A stretch of 64,000 nt of DNA from Mucilaginibacter sp. OK268 (GCF_900103125.1 NZ_FNJV01000004.1:413752-477751), one strand, 5' to 3'. Shown: positions 26,557 through 35,920, numbered from the stretch's first letter. Made by a program: numbers and translations. Notes: generated by a model from the sequence alone, not told the origin.

Positions 26557-27246
26557 TTAAAACTTAGCGTCGCGGGTTAATACCGATGGTTCCAGGTATA
26601 GGTCGGCTGTAAATAGCTCTTTTATTTTTTGCGATATCTCATTACGGTTAACGGTTGAGGCATCACGGCGGCATTTGATGTAATGTTCGCGTGCTACTTT
26701 CTCGGCCAGGTCGCCCAGGGTTTTTACTTTAAGCTCCTTGCCAAACTTGCCTGCCAGCATTAAGCCGGTTATGGCCACCAGCGCTCCAATAAAAGCCATT
26801 ATAGGCTGATAAAAGAAGCCAACCGCAGATGCCAGCAATACAAAAGCAAAAGTGCCTACAATGCCCTGTTTAGGCTGCAAAAGATTGATCTTGAAACCCA
26901 TTTCGCGTTCAATCTCAGCGATCACCTGTAAGCGGGTATCTCTCGGGAAGATATCAGCCAGTTTGGTTTGGGGTTTTATTAACTCCTTGGGCGGCGAAAT
27001 GGTGGAGTTAATGGCATTGCGTATTTTATAAAATGCCTGTTGGGTGGTACAGCTGTCGTTATTGGTTTGTTTTACCTTCTCTACAACAATATCACAAAGC
27101 TTGCCGAAGGTTTTTACATCTTTACAGGATGTGTCGTCTAAACGGATATTAAAGGATCTTTCAATTTTTACAAGAACATCACCTATCTCCTCAGGATCAA
27201 CATTATTCAGGTTGAATGCCTGCGTATTATTCGAAGTAACTCTCAA
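26557..27246 (-). CDS. ACP-like membrane protein of unknown function
   Basis: A 229-residue protein. Residues about 16-60 (DPEEIGDVLVKIERSFNIRLDDTSCKD..KTFGKLCDIVVEKV) look like an acyl-carrier-protein helical bundle. A second similar half (RLQVIAEIEREMGFKINL, then VKTLGDLAEKVAREH) brackets two membrane segments (about 130-170, FAFVLLASAVGFFYQPIMAFIGALVAITGLMLAG). No DSL phosphopantetheine Ser is seen in the first half, where the loop reads CKD. The only early start is a TTG at 27246. I do not know a characterised relative. It may be an ACP-derived membrane adaptor (inference). Confidence 0.6.
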   Translation of the reverse strand: MRVTSNNTQAFNLNNVDPEEIGDVLVKIERSFNIRLDDTSCKDVKTFGKLCDIVVEKVKQTNNDSCTTQQAFYKIRNAINSTISPPKELIKPQTKLADIFPRDTRLQVIAEIEREMGFKINLLQPKQGIVGTFAFVLLASAVGFFYQPIMAFIGALVAITGLMLAGKFGKELKVKTLGDLAEKVAREHYIKCRRDASTVNRNEISQKIKELFTADLYLEPSVLTRDAKF

Positions 27247-27271
27247 TCTATACTAACTTAGTTCAACAATA

Positions 27272-27301
27272 ATTTACCTGCAGCCAGGGCCGCAGGTAAA
27301 T
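27272..27301 (-). terminator. Hairpin between carB and the ACP-like gene
   Basis: ATTTACCTGC (27272-27281) pairs with GCAGGTAAAT (27292-27301). It lies downstream of carB and before the TTG start of the next gene, with only a weak T-rich tail on the minus strand. Confidence 0.45.
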
Positions 27302-27349
27302 GTTATCCGGTAATTAAACTGCGTGTGCAATCTAATGTTTTAAATTATT

Positions 27350-30166
27350 TTATTTGCTCAGGTACATTGATTTTTCTTTGTACAAATGCCTGAAATAAGG
27401 ATCCTGCAGGTTAGGGATAAAACGGATAGCCTCGCCGGTTGATTTCATTTCGGGGCCCAACTCCTTGTTCACTTCAGGGAATTTATCGAAGGAGAACACA
27501 GGTTCTTTGATGGCATAACCCCAAAGTTTGCGTTCGATAGTAAAGTCTTTCAGCTTGTTAACTCCCAGCATTACTTTGGCCGCTATGTTGATGTAAGGGA
27601 CGTCGTACGCTTTGGCAATGAATGGTACGGTACGTGAAGCGCGGGGATTAGCCTCGATCACATACACCTGGTCGTTCTTAACCGCGAACTGTATGTTCAG
27701 TAAGCCACGTACATTTAAGGCCTTGGCTATTTTTATGGTATACTCTTCCATCAGGCCGATCACGTTGTCTGACAGGTCAAATGGTGGCAATACCGAGAAT
27801 GAATCGCCGGAGTGGATACCAGCAGGCTCAATATGCTCCATCATACCTATAATATGTACATCATCACCATCACTGATCGAATCAGTTTCAGCTTCAGCGG
27901 CACGATCAAGGAAGTGATCGATCAGCACGCGGTTTCCAGGAAGGTTTTTCAATAAGCTAACTACAGCTTTTTCCAGGTCTTCATCGTTGATCACAATGCT
28001 CATACCCTGACCGCCTAATACGTAGCTTGGGCGTACCAATACCGGGTAACCAACATGGTGGGCTACTTCAAGCGCTTCTTCAGCGCTTTCTGCAACACCA
28101 TATTTAGGGTAAGGGATTTCGAGTTCTTTCAACAGGTCTGAGAAACGGCCACGATCTTCGGCGATGTCCATATCATTAAACGATGTACCGATGATCTTAA
28201 TACCATGCTCGTGCATTTTCTCGGCCATTTTTAAAGCCGTTTGTCCGCCAAGCTGAACAATTACACCATAAGGTTTCTCCAGCTCGATGATCTCACGTAC
28301 ATGCTCCCAGTATACCGGCTCAAAATAAAGCTTATCGGCCATGTTAAAGTCGGTCGAAACAGTTTCAGGGTTACAGTTCACCATGATAGCTTCAAAGCCC
28401 GATTCTTTGGCGGCAAGCAAGCCGTGCACGCAGCTGTAATCAAATTCGATACCCTGGCCGATTCGGTTAGGGCCCGATCCTAATACAATTATTTTCTTTT
28501 TATCAGACGATACCGATTCGTTCTCGCCTTCGTAAGTGGAGTAGTAGTAAGGTGTTTTGGCAGGGAACTCAGCAGCACAGGTATCAACCATTTTGTAAAC
28601 GCGGTTAATACCCAATGCTTTGCGGCGCTGGTAAACATCCTCTTCGGTCACATTGCCCAGTATATACGCTATTTGAGTATCTGAGAAACCTTTTTGTTTC
28701 AGGGTATACAGGAATTCCTCTGGGATGTTGCTTAACGAGTAACGGCGCAGCTCGTTTTCCAGGTTCACCACATCCATGATCTGGTTCAGGAACCAGCGAT
28801 CAATTTTGGTGACTTTCCTAACTGATTCAATTGGAACGCCCAGGCTTAAAGCGTCATATACATGGAAAAGCCTGTCCCAGCTTGGATGCTCCAGGCTGTG
28901 CATGATCTCTTCCAGGTTGCGGCTCTGACGGCCGTCGGCACCTAAACCCGCACGACCGATCTCTAAACTCTGACAGGCTTTCTGCAATGCTTCAATAAAG
29001 CTGCGGCCAATGCCCATCACTTCGCCTACTGATTTCATTTGCAGGCCTAACTCGCGGTTGGCACCTTTAAATTTATCAAAGTTCCAGCGAGGTATTTTAA
29101 CGATCACATAATCCAGCGTAGGCTCAAAGTAAGCCGATGTGGTTTTGGTGATCTGGTTTTCAATTTCATCAAGGTTGTAACCTATGGCCAGTTTGGCGGC
29201 AATTTTAGCGATCGGGTAACCGGTTGCTTTTGATGCCAGCGCCGATGAGCGTGACACGCGTGGGTTAATTTCAATAGCGATGATGGATTCATCGGCAGGG
29301 TTAACCGAAAACTGTACGTTACAGCCGCCTGCAAAATTACCAATGGCGCGCATCATGCGGATGGCTTGGTTGCGCATATCCTGGTAGCAACGATCGCTCA
29401 GGGTCATGGCCGGGGCCACGGTGATTGAGTCGCCGGTATGGATACCCATTGGGTCAAAATTCTCGATAGAGCAAATGATGATCACGTTATCATTGTTATC
29501 ACGCAACAGCTCCAGCTCGTATTCTTTCCAGCCTATAACAGCCTGCTCCACCAAAACCTCATGTGATGGTGATGCTTGCAGGCCGCGGCTTAAAGCTGCG
29601 TCAAAATCTTCTTTTTTGTGTACGAAACCGGCGCCTTTACCCCCAAGCGTATAGCTTGGACGGATAACCAGCGGAAAGCCGATCTCCTGTGCCGCTTCTT
29701 TACCTTCTAAAAACGAGTTGGCAATTTTTGAAGTAGCAACACCTACACCAATATCAACCATCAATTGGCGGAAAGCTTCTCGGTTCTCGGTTTTTTCTAT
29801 CGCGGCCAGGTCAACACCAACAATTTTAACACCATATTTTTCCCAAATTCCGAGCTCTGCAACACTAATACAAAGGTTAAGCGCGGTTTGGCCGCCCATA
29901 GTAGGCAGTACTGCATCAATTTGCTGTTCCTGTAGTATTTTCTCAATACTTTCAGGTTCAAGCGGCAGCAGGTACACATGGTCGGCAATAACCTTATCTG
30001 TCATGATGGTGGCAGGGTTACTGTTGATGATGGATACGGTAATACCTTCTTCTTTCAGGGAAAGGGCTGCTTGTGAGCCGGCGTAATCAAATTCGCAGGC
30101 CTGGCCGATAATAATAGGGCCGGAGCCAATAATGAGAACGGATTTGATGGAATTATCTTTGGGCAT
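27350..30166 (-). CDS. carB: Carbamoyl-phosphate synthase large subunit (no MGS domain)
   Basis: A 938-residue protein with two ATP-grasp halves. The first begins KSVLIIGSGPIIIGQACEFDYAG and the second IIVLGSGPNRIGQGIEFDYSC (about 540-560). It makes carbamoyl phosphate from bicarbonate, ammonia and 2 ATP for pyrimidine and arginine synthesis. The protein ends soon after GPEMKSTGEAIRF, so the C-terminal MGS-like allosteric domain (about 130 residues, site of UMP/ornithine control in E. coli) is missing. The start is the ATG at 30166 next to the conserved core; a 26-codon in-frame extension upstream is unlikely. carA is not adjacent. Confidence 0.95.
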   Translation of the reverse strand: MPKDNSIKSVLIIGSGPIIIGQACEFDYAGSQAALSLKEEGITVSIINSNPATIMTDKVIADHVYLLPLEPESIEKILQEQQIDAVLPTMGGQTALNLCISVAELGIWEKYGVKIVGVDLAAIEKTENREAFRQLMVDIGVGVATSKIANSFLEGKEAAQEIGFPLVIRPSYTLGGKGAGFVHKKEDFDAALSRGLQASPSHEVLVEQAVIGWKEYELELLRDNNDNVIIICSIENFDPMGIHTGDSITVAPAMTLSDRCYQDMRNQAIRMMRAIGNFAGGCNVQFSVNPADESIIAIEINPRVSRSSALASKATGYPIAKIAAKLAIGYNLDEIENQITKTTSAYFEPTLDYVIVKIPRWNFDKFKGANRELGLQMKSVGEVMGIGRSFIEALQKACQSLEIGRAGLGADGRQSRNLEEIMHSLEHPSWDRLFHVYDALSLGVPIESVRKVTKIDRWFLNQIMDVVNLENELRRYSLSNIPEEFLYTLKQKGFSDTQIAYILGNVTEEDVYQRRKALGINRVYKMVDTCAAEFPAKTPYYYSTYEGENESVSSDKKKIIVLGSGPNRIGQGIEFDYSCVHGLLAAKESGFEAIMVNCNPETVSTDFNMADKLYFEPVYWEHVREIIELEKPYGVIVQLGGQTALKMAEKMHEHGIKIIGTSFNDMDIAEDRGRFSDLLKELEIPYPKYGVAESAEEALEVAHHVGYPVLVRPSYVLGGQGMSIVINDEDLEKAVVSLLKNLPGNRVLIDHFLDRAAEAETDSISDGDDVHIIGMMEHIEPAGIHSGDSFSVLPPFDLSDNVIGLMEEYTIKIAKALNVRGLLNIQFAVKNDQVYVIEANPRASRTVPFIAKAYDVPYINIAAKVMLGVNKLKDFTIERKLWGYAIKEPVFSFDKFPEVNKELGPEMKSTGEAIRFIPNLQDPYFRHLYKEKSMYLSK

Positions 30167-30557
30167 AGGGCTTTTTTTAAATAAAAGTTCTAAGTCAAAA
30201 GTTAAAGGCGTTTTAAGAGCCAGTAAACGATTTTTCCTATGCACTGAAGGCGAGAAATCCCGACCTCAGTGTCGGGGTGCAAAGATAGAGATTTGTTAAA
30301 CTTTTTTGACTATTTTTTTATAAAATTTCAGAAAGCTCTTCTGGTTCAATTTTGCATTGCTTTTCATGCACTAAAATGTGTTTTTAAATGCAAAAAATGT
30401 ATTTTTAAATATTGTTGCGATAAACCAGTTCAAAACCTGCATATATTGTGTTTTTATAGGATTTTAAGGTAAATTATACCGAACTTTAAGTCGAGCCTCG
30501 TATAAGAGAATCCCTGGACTTTTATCCGTAGCTTACCGGTCAACCAGCTGAATTAAA
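30167..30557. other. 391-bp divergent region between carB and a lipoprotein gene
   Basis: Apart from the carB -7 box and hairpin, it contains an AT-rich stretch with repeated TTTTTAAAT/GCAAAAAATG segments (30300-30480). No further feature is visible. Confidence 0.5.
30257..30287 (-). promoter_or_regulatory. carB promoter box and leader hairpin
   Basis: On the minus strand TATCTTTG (30280-30287) fits the -7 consensus about 114 bases before the carB ATG. A CCCGAC/GTCGGG hairpin (30259-30276) lies at the expected start of the transcript. Confidence 0.55.
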
Positions 30558-31085
30558 ATGATGAAGAAACTTACATTTATTTTGCTTGCTTCAATTTTAT
30601 TTTTGGGGAGCTGCGCCATGATGCAACGTGTTGTAAAAGGAACGTTCCCATATACAGCCAATATGGTGATTCCGGCATCAGCAAGTATAGGTGAGCCTCA
30701 TACGGCTATAAGTACCGCTAACAGCTTTGACCAGGACTTTACCAAAGATGGCAATAATGCGGGCAAAATAAGCGAGGTGCGCATCTCATCAGCGAAGTTG
30801 GAATCCAAAGACCCCGCTAACTATAACATTGGCAATATTGCTTCATTACGGGTATATATGGCCAAAGCCGATGGGAGCGATGAGGTAATGGTGGCTATAC
30901 GAAAGGATATTGCTGCTACCGCGGGTAACAGTATTGTGCTGGATATTGATAATTCACATTTTCTTGATGAGTTGGTGAGACAACCCAGTGTACGTATCCG
31001 GATGGTTTACAAATTACGTAAAGCCAGTGATGTGGATGTAAGCCTGAAGCTATCACTTGGCATAGGTGCTGATCCCCGCAATTAA
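30558..31085 (+). CDS. Lipoprotein of unknown function
   Basis: A 175-residue protein with a type II signal peptide (lipobox LFLGSC, Cys19). The mature part is mostly beta (FPYTANMVIPASASIGEPH, SEVRISSAKLESKDPANYN, VDVSLKLSLGIG), like a small cell-surface beta-sandwich. I cannot name a family. ATG pairs at 30558 and 30561 are both possible starts. Its last 4 bases overlap the stop region of the convergent TonB-type gene, so the two transcripts must interfere or terminate inside each other. Confidence 0.65.
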   Translation: MMKKLTFILLASILFLGSCAMMQRVVKGTFPYTANMVIPASASIGEPHTAISTANSFDQDFTKDGNNAGKISEVRISSAKLESKDPANYNIGNIASLRVYMAKADGSDEVMVAIRKDIAATAGNSIVLDIDNSHFLDELVRQPSVRIRMVYKLRKASDVDVSLKLSLGIGADPRN

Positions 31086-32047
31086 TTACCTAAGGAAAAA
31101 TTTATGGGCACGCTGTACACCAAGCGTACAGGCATACCAAACTGAGTGGCTGGGATCCATTTTGGAGATAATCGGAGTACGCGTATAGCCTCATCGTCAA
31201 GAAGCGGGATTACTGATTTATTTATTTTGATATCAGAAAGATCTCCGTTTTTCTCGACCACAAACGATAGTATTACTCTGCCTTGTATCCCTTTTTGACG
31301 GGCCAGATCTGGATATTTAATGTTTCTTGACAAATATCGCCCAAAGGCCTCAATGCCTCCTTTGAATTGCGGAAGTACCCTTCTTGAGCCGGTATAGGTA
31401 GTGGTTTTACCATCTTCTGACGTTGCGGTACCTGTTAGCAGCTTGCCGTTATCATAATTTTCTGTAAAGGTGGTATGCGTATTTTTAAAATCGCCTTTCC
31501 ATAGTCCATCCCTTTTGCCCTCTTTAATATTGCCTTCTTCTTCAATATAGACAAATTTATCATCATAACTTTTTAGGTATCCGTTCCCATTCTTCACAAT
31601 GGCATTTCCTAGTGAGTCGTTACAGGATTCTATCAGTTCATCATCCCGATACTCGCTCTCACGGGTTTCTTTATCGGGATACTTTAATGAAAGGTAGGGT
31701 TTGCCATTTGGATAGTATAATGTTTCATTTCCGGTTTTTGAGTTGTTTTTGTAATAACTCAATCGTTGTTTTATGCCGGTGGGATAGTAGGCAATGCATG
31801 GCCCTTCGTATTTAGGCGGATCAATGCTTCTTGATTTGCCTAAAAGCTTTTTGGTGCCATTGAGATAAAATTCAAAGACATTATATAACGTTGAGGCGGA
31901 GTCAGGCTCTCTAACTATCCTGATATAATCGGCGCTGTCACGAACGTCTACATATTTGCCATTATTTTTCAGGAAGTAAACATTTTGCCTTTGCGCAAAA
32001 CATATGTTTGTGACCAACAGGAGGAGAGAAGTGAATAAAAGTTTCAT
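31082..32047 (-). CDS. TonB C-terminal-domain protein with MORN-like repeats
   Basis: A 321-residue exported protein (signal peptide about 1-18, ending CFAQ). The middle (about 80-215) has YwqK/MORN-like repeats (GPCIAYYPTGIKQRLSYY, GNETLYYPNGKPYLSLKY, EGKRDGLWKGDFKN). The C-terminal ~90 residues match the TonB C-terminal domain (FGRYLSRNIKYPDLARQKGIQGRVILSFVVEKNGDLSDIKI, then LDDEAIRVLRLSPKWIPAT). A cleavable signal rather than a membrane anchor means it probably does not energise receptors directly. A structural or sensing role is more likely (inference). Confidence 0.85.
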   Translation of the reverse strand: MKLLFTSLLLLVTNICFAQRQNVYFLKNNGKYVDVRDSADYIRIVREPDSASTLYNVFEFYLNGTKKLLGKSRSIDPPKYEGPCIAYYPTGIKQRLSYYKNNSKTGNETLYYPNGKPYLSLKYPDKETRESEYRDDELIESCNDSLGNAIVKNGNGYLKSYDDKFVYIEEEGNIKEGKRDGLWKGDFKNTHTTFTENYDNGKLLTGTATSEDGKTTTYTGSRRVLPQFKGGIEAFGRYLSRNIKYPDLARQKGIQGRVILSFVVEKNGDLSDIKINKSVIPLLDDEAIRVLRLSPKWIPATQFGMPVRLVYSVPINFSLGN

Positions 32048-32187
32048 CGAAACAGTGAGGGTTTAGTGCTCAAAGCTACAGCAATAATTATAATTATTTG
32101 CTATAAAAGTGATCTGCTCACTATGTGTTTTAAATTTAAATGAAAGATGATCGGGAGAACCTGCCCGTAAGTAAGCCCCCCGATTGG

Positions 32188-35100
32188 TTAGTATTTATAA
32201 ACCTTGTAGCCTTTAGTTTTGCCTTTGTTATCGGTTATATTGATGACATAATAACCGGGTGATAAGCCGTTCAGATCCAACTCATAATGCGTGTTGTTGA
32301 TGTTTGAGAACTTTTTAACCGTATGTCCGGTCCCAAATTCAGTAAGCTGTAGGCCCGATATTTCAATAGAGTTATCTAAATGCAATACAGAGGTTGCCGG
32401 GTTGGGGTAAAAGGTGAGTTTTGATGTTGATTGAGCTTTAGCGGGGATGATCTGGGTGTTTTTTACATCTGCCAGAGTACCTGCGCCAACAGTTATGCGA
32501 TAGATGGCTGCATCAGCGGCGCCAACAGTAACGCTCATGGAGTTATTACTGATGTTTGATGTAGTACCAGTATATAATTCTTTCATAGCATAGGTGCCGT
32601 TAGATAAGCCTATACGGCTGAAATTTACGGTGTATGATTTGCTGCTCGTGCCATAGTTGAACACTGCCAAATACAAGTAATTGCCTATTTTACGGGCAAA
32701 TTGTTCACTTGTGCCGGTGCCTGTATTGCCGTCAACCGGTCTGAACGCTATTCCATTACGGGCAATATCCAATACGTCCTGGTTTTGGAAAAGGGTTTGT
32801 GCCCTGCCTGTCCACTGTCCGGTTGTTGAATAGTTATCGCCGGTAATTACTGTGCCGGTAATAACCCCCGAGGTAACCCGTATATGATTGGTACCCAATG
32901 TTTCATTAGCCAAAACCTCGTGATCGGCATCAATATAATTGTACATATAGGTTTGCCACCAGCCATAATTGGTGCTATTTAGGGTGTATTTGGCATCATT
33001 TACAGATGAATAGGCATCACAGGCTATCCTGCGCATATGCGCGTAACGTGCTGTTGCCAGGTTGGGCGAAATGGCCGCGTACACCAGCATTTGCCCGGCA
33101 AGCTGATCGGTAAGATATTCCATTCCCTGTTTGTAAGCCTGCATGCCAGTGTGAACATTACCGTCATAATAGCTGTCAGCCTCGATAGCTGCATGCCCCA
33201 GGAAATCGATCTTGATCATCTGGAAGCCCGCAGTTTTAAAACGACCGATCATATAAGCTATCCGTTGTTTGGTGCCTGGATGGGTGGGATCTAAGGCTCG
33301 GCAACCGTCGAGGTCATGGTAGGTGCCATTTTCTTTCGCCCAGATATCGGTATAGTTATAGGTGCTACCTTCTACCGTACGACTGCTTTTGCCCCAGTCA
33401 ACAAATGGCGCCCAGTAAACCCCTGGTGTTAACCCTTTGCTTTTGGCGTAGTCGGCAAACTGTTTCAGTTCACTGTCGTTCAGGTTATCCCAATACGAAT
33501 CAAGATCAATGTAGGCCGTATTGCCATTACGAAAACCAGTTAGGTTATTGGCGAAAAAATCAACCACACCCTTGGCGTTGGTCAGGTTCAGGTTGCTTTG
33601 TATCGCTCCCCAGCTGTTCCAGCCGAATGGGGTAGGCAAAGTCCAGTTAAAAATATATGGTGGTTCGGCTATCCGGTTTGATTTTCCGTACTCCTCCATG
33701 CCATCGCGCCAGTCGCTAAAAAAGCCGACCATCATTTTGGGCGATTTACAGGTAGTTGCCCCTACACCAACCCAGCCATGCCCTCTAACATCGCGAGTGA
33801 TATTAACATTAGTAAAACCTCCAAAAAGATTTAATTGCGATAAGGTGTTACTACCCGAGCCTGCTACCAATACCCCGGTTTTCCAATTACTGTGTTCAAT
33901 GGAACCTAATACCAATCCGTTGCGACTGTTATTGTCATACAAAGCACTCACCTCTGAACTGGTAACATTTACCGAGCTGCCTATTGATTGAGCATCATAT
34001 GAAATAAAGGTATCGTTATCAAAAGGTGATTTTAATACGCGGTTGTCTCCACTTACAGGTAAAACGACATTGTTGGATGCCAGAGGGGTCATACCGTAAC
34101 AATTGGCACCGGTTCCATTTAATATAACTTCTGTATAAAAATAACTCCGGTTGCTATATACATAAAATACCTGCTGCATAGGGATGAGTCCACTGCCCGA
34201 CAGCGAGATGATATGCTTGGTTCCCGCACCTAAACCATCAGAAACGGGCGTGGAACTATATGTTCGGGTAGTATAATTAAGACTTGAATACAAATTGTTT
34301 GATTGTGCTGTAGCATAAGCGTCGGTAATAACTTTAGTGCCATTAAAATAAACATTGTATTTGCCTGTGGTAAGGTCGTATTCAATGCGGCTGTTTGGTG
34401 CAAAAGTTATATTTTTTGTAGTAGCAGGTATTGCCGATAAGCTTAGTTTATCGGCATTGGGAGCATACCATCCCGGATTGTTTAATGTAATGGTATTATT
34501 GCCGGCGTTTAACGCTACGGTTAGGGTGGCTGTTGCCACGGTAGTCCATCCACCCGATGGAACACAGGATAGCTCAGTTGCGGTTGCATTGTTTACCGAT
34601 ACAAAGAATGAACGCGGATCTTGGGTTGCATAATAAACGGTGAGTATATAATTACCCGCAGTACTTACATTCACAGTATTGGTTACTGATCCTGTACCCA
34701 GGTTACCCACCATTGAAGTACCGGAACAGGATGGGCATGATTGTATACTGGCTCCGCCTGCTAATGTTCCGGCTTCGGCTTCGTAAAATATGGGGGCAAC
34801 ACCTATCCGGTCTACATTAGGGGCCCATTGCAAGGCATTGTTATTTAATTTTATGATATTGGCGCCAGCCTGCAAATTAATAACCAGGGTAGTGGTTGCC
34901 ACAGTACCCCAGCTACCTGAATTACAAGCTAGTATTACCGCAGCATCATTGTTTACGGTTACGTATAAATTACGAGGATCGGCGGTCAGGTAATTCAGGG
35001 ATAAGGTATATTGACCAGCTGTAGTAACATTAACAGGGATAGTGACCGTTCCGTTTGATGGGCCACCGAGATTGCCTACCTGTTGCCCACCTGAACTACT

Positions 35101-35274
35101 GTTGTTCGCCTGCACAGCCGCGCCATTCGATACAGCGCCAGATTCTGCTTCGGTCCAGGTAATTTGAGCAAATGTTAACTGAGACGTAAAGAGTAATAGG
35201 ATAACAAATAGTGTGGTGAACAGCTTTCGCCGGTTTTGCCGCAAAGCAGATGGAATAAAACATGCCTGTTTCAT
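32188..35274 (-). CDS. T9SS-exported GH27-like alpha-galactosidase with two carbohydrate-binding modules
   Basis: A 1028-residue multidomain protein. After a signal peptide come two CBM6/35-like beta-sandwich domains (about 38-160 and 163-285), both with TVNNDA/VSVNNA and WAPNVDRIG/YAPNADKLSL motifs. A (beta/alpha)8 catalytic domain follows: FGWNSWG near 548, AYIDLDSYWD, and the probable catalytic Asp in MIKIDFLGH near 686, as in GH27/melibiase enzymes. The last ~75 residues (KLTFYPNPATSVLHLDN onward to GYKVYKY) form a type A T9SS sorting domain. It likely removes terminal alpha-galactose-type sugars from plant or microbial polysaccharides. Exact specificity is inferred. Confidence 0.85.
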   Translation of the reverse strand: MKQACFIPSALRQNRRKLFTTLFVILLLFTSQLTFAQITWTEAESGAVSNGAAVQANNSSSGGQQVGNLGGPSNGTVTIPVNVTTAGQYTLSLNYLTADPRNLYVTVNNDAAVILACNSGSWGTVATTTLVINLQAGANIIKLNNNALQWAPNVDRIGVAPIFYEAEAGTLAGGASIQSCPSCSGTSMVGNLGTGSVTNTVNVSTAGNYILTVYYATQDPRSFFVSVNNATATELSCVPSGGWTTVATATLTVALNAGNNTITLNNPGWYAPNADKLSLSAIPATTKNITFAPNSRIEYDLTTGKYNVYFNGTKVITDAYATAQSNNLYSSLNYTTRTYSSTPVSDGLGAGTKHIISLSGSGLIPMQQVFYVYSNRSYFYTEVILNGTGANCYGMTPLASNNVVLPVSGDNRVLKSPFDNDTFISYDAQSIGSSVNVTSSEVSALYDNNSRNGLVLGSIEHSNWKTGVLVAGSGSNTLSQLNLFGGFTNVNITRDVRGHGWVGVGATTCKSPKMMVGFFSDWRDGMEEYGKSNRIAEPPYIFNWTLPTPFGWNSWGAIQSNLNLTNAKGVVDFFANNLTGFRNGNTAYIDLDSYWDNLNDSELKQFADYAKSKGLTPGVYWAPFVDWGKSSRTVEGSTYNYTDIWAKENGTYHDLDGCRALDPTHPGTKQRIAYMIGRFKTAGFQMIKIDFLGHAAIEADSYYDGNVHTGMQAYKQGMEYLTDQLAGQMLVYAAISPNLATARYAHMRRIACDAYSSVNDAKYTLNSTNYGWWQTYMYNYIDADHEVLANETLGTNHIRVTSGVITGTVITGDNYSTTGQWTGRAQTLFQNQDVLDIARNGIAFRPVDGNTGTGTSEQFARKIGNYLYLAVFNYGTSSKSYTVNFSRIGLSNGTYAMKELYTGTTSNISNNSMSVTVGAADAAIYRITVGAGTLADVKNTQIIPAKAQSTSKLTFYPNPATSVLHLDNSIEISGLQLTEFGTGHTVKKFSNINNTHYELDLNGLSPGYYVINITDNKGKTKGYKVYKY

Positions 35275-35569
35275 AGTATAAGATTTAAGTTTAATTGGTT
35301 CAAACTGGTATGGCTAGAAGCTATTACCCCGCGTTGTGGTAATTAAATTCGTGCCTTTGTGCATCGCAGGCAAAGGATTGTCCTGAATGCCTTATAAAGG
35401 TATTAATTAAAATTTATTAATGTCATATTTACATTAATAAATTTTAATTAATAGGTAATTTTACTGAATATGCTTGTCAGGGGAATAAAAAGCAAAGGAA
35501 ATATGCAATAATATACCTGTCCGCTTTTTAGCAGAAGTTAAAAAAGAAAAGTATTGGGGAGAATTAGGG
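35275..35569. other. 295-bp spacer upstream of the GH27-like gene
   Basis: Contains the 23-bp perfect inverted repeat and a CCTTTG/CAAAGG short palindrome (35355-35375). No clear TAnnTTTG promoter for the glycosidase is visible. Confidence 0.5.
35401..35453. repeat. Perfect 23-bp AT-rich inverted repeat
   Basis: Left arm 35401-35423 and right arm 35431-35453 are exact complements around a 7-base loop (CATATTT). It lies between panD and the GH27-like gene, both on the minus strand. Confidence 0.8.
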
Positions 35570-35920
35570 TTACTTGATCAGCTTATTATCAGAATCTGGG
35601 AATATCAATATAGGCTCATAAGCACGGGCCTCTTCAGCGTCCATGTAAGCATATGACATAATGATCACAATGTCGCCAACCTGAGCCAGGCGGGCAGTAG
35701 CTCCATTAAGGCAAACGGTACCGCTACCACGTTCGCCTTTTATTACATAAGTTTCAAAGCGCGCGCCATTATTATTATTTACAATCTGTACCTTTTCGTT
35801 AGGTATAATATTAGCCGCCTCGATCAAATCTTCGTCAATTGTAATACTGCCCACGTAATTCAATTCGGCTTGTGTTACCTTAACCCGGTGAAGTTTGGAC
35901 TTTAATACTTCAATAATCAT
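35570..35920 (-). CDS. panD: Aspartate 1-decarboxylase
   Basis: A 116-residue pyruvoyl enzyme making beta-alanine from L-aspartate for pantothenate synthesis. The self-processing site is G24-S25 in YVGSITID, where the chain cleaves and Ser25 becomes the pyruvoyl group. Other conserved segments are KLHRVKVTQAELNY (8-21), NGARFETYVIKGERGSG and LNGATARLAQVGDIVIIMSYA. Co-oriented with panC upstream (120-base gap), giving a pantothenate pair. Length is typical. Confidence 0.96.
   Translation of the reverse strand: MIIEVLKSKLHRVKVTQAELNYVGSITIDEDLIEAANIIPNEKVQIVNNNNGARFETYVIKGERGSGTVCLNGATARLAQVGDIVIIMSYAYMDAEEARAYEPILIFPDSDNKLIK

Noticed and set aside
27350..30166. carB as a truncated, broken gene
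   Set aside because: Both synthetase halves are complete, and the missing part is one regulatory domain, so a functional variant is likelier than decay.
35401..35453. The 23-bp inverted repeat as a tRNA-like or attachment site
   Set aside because: No tRNA or integrase gene is near, and the sequence is almost entirely A and T.
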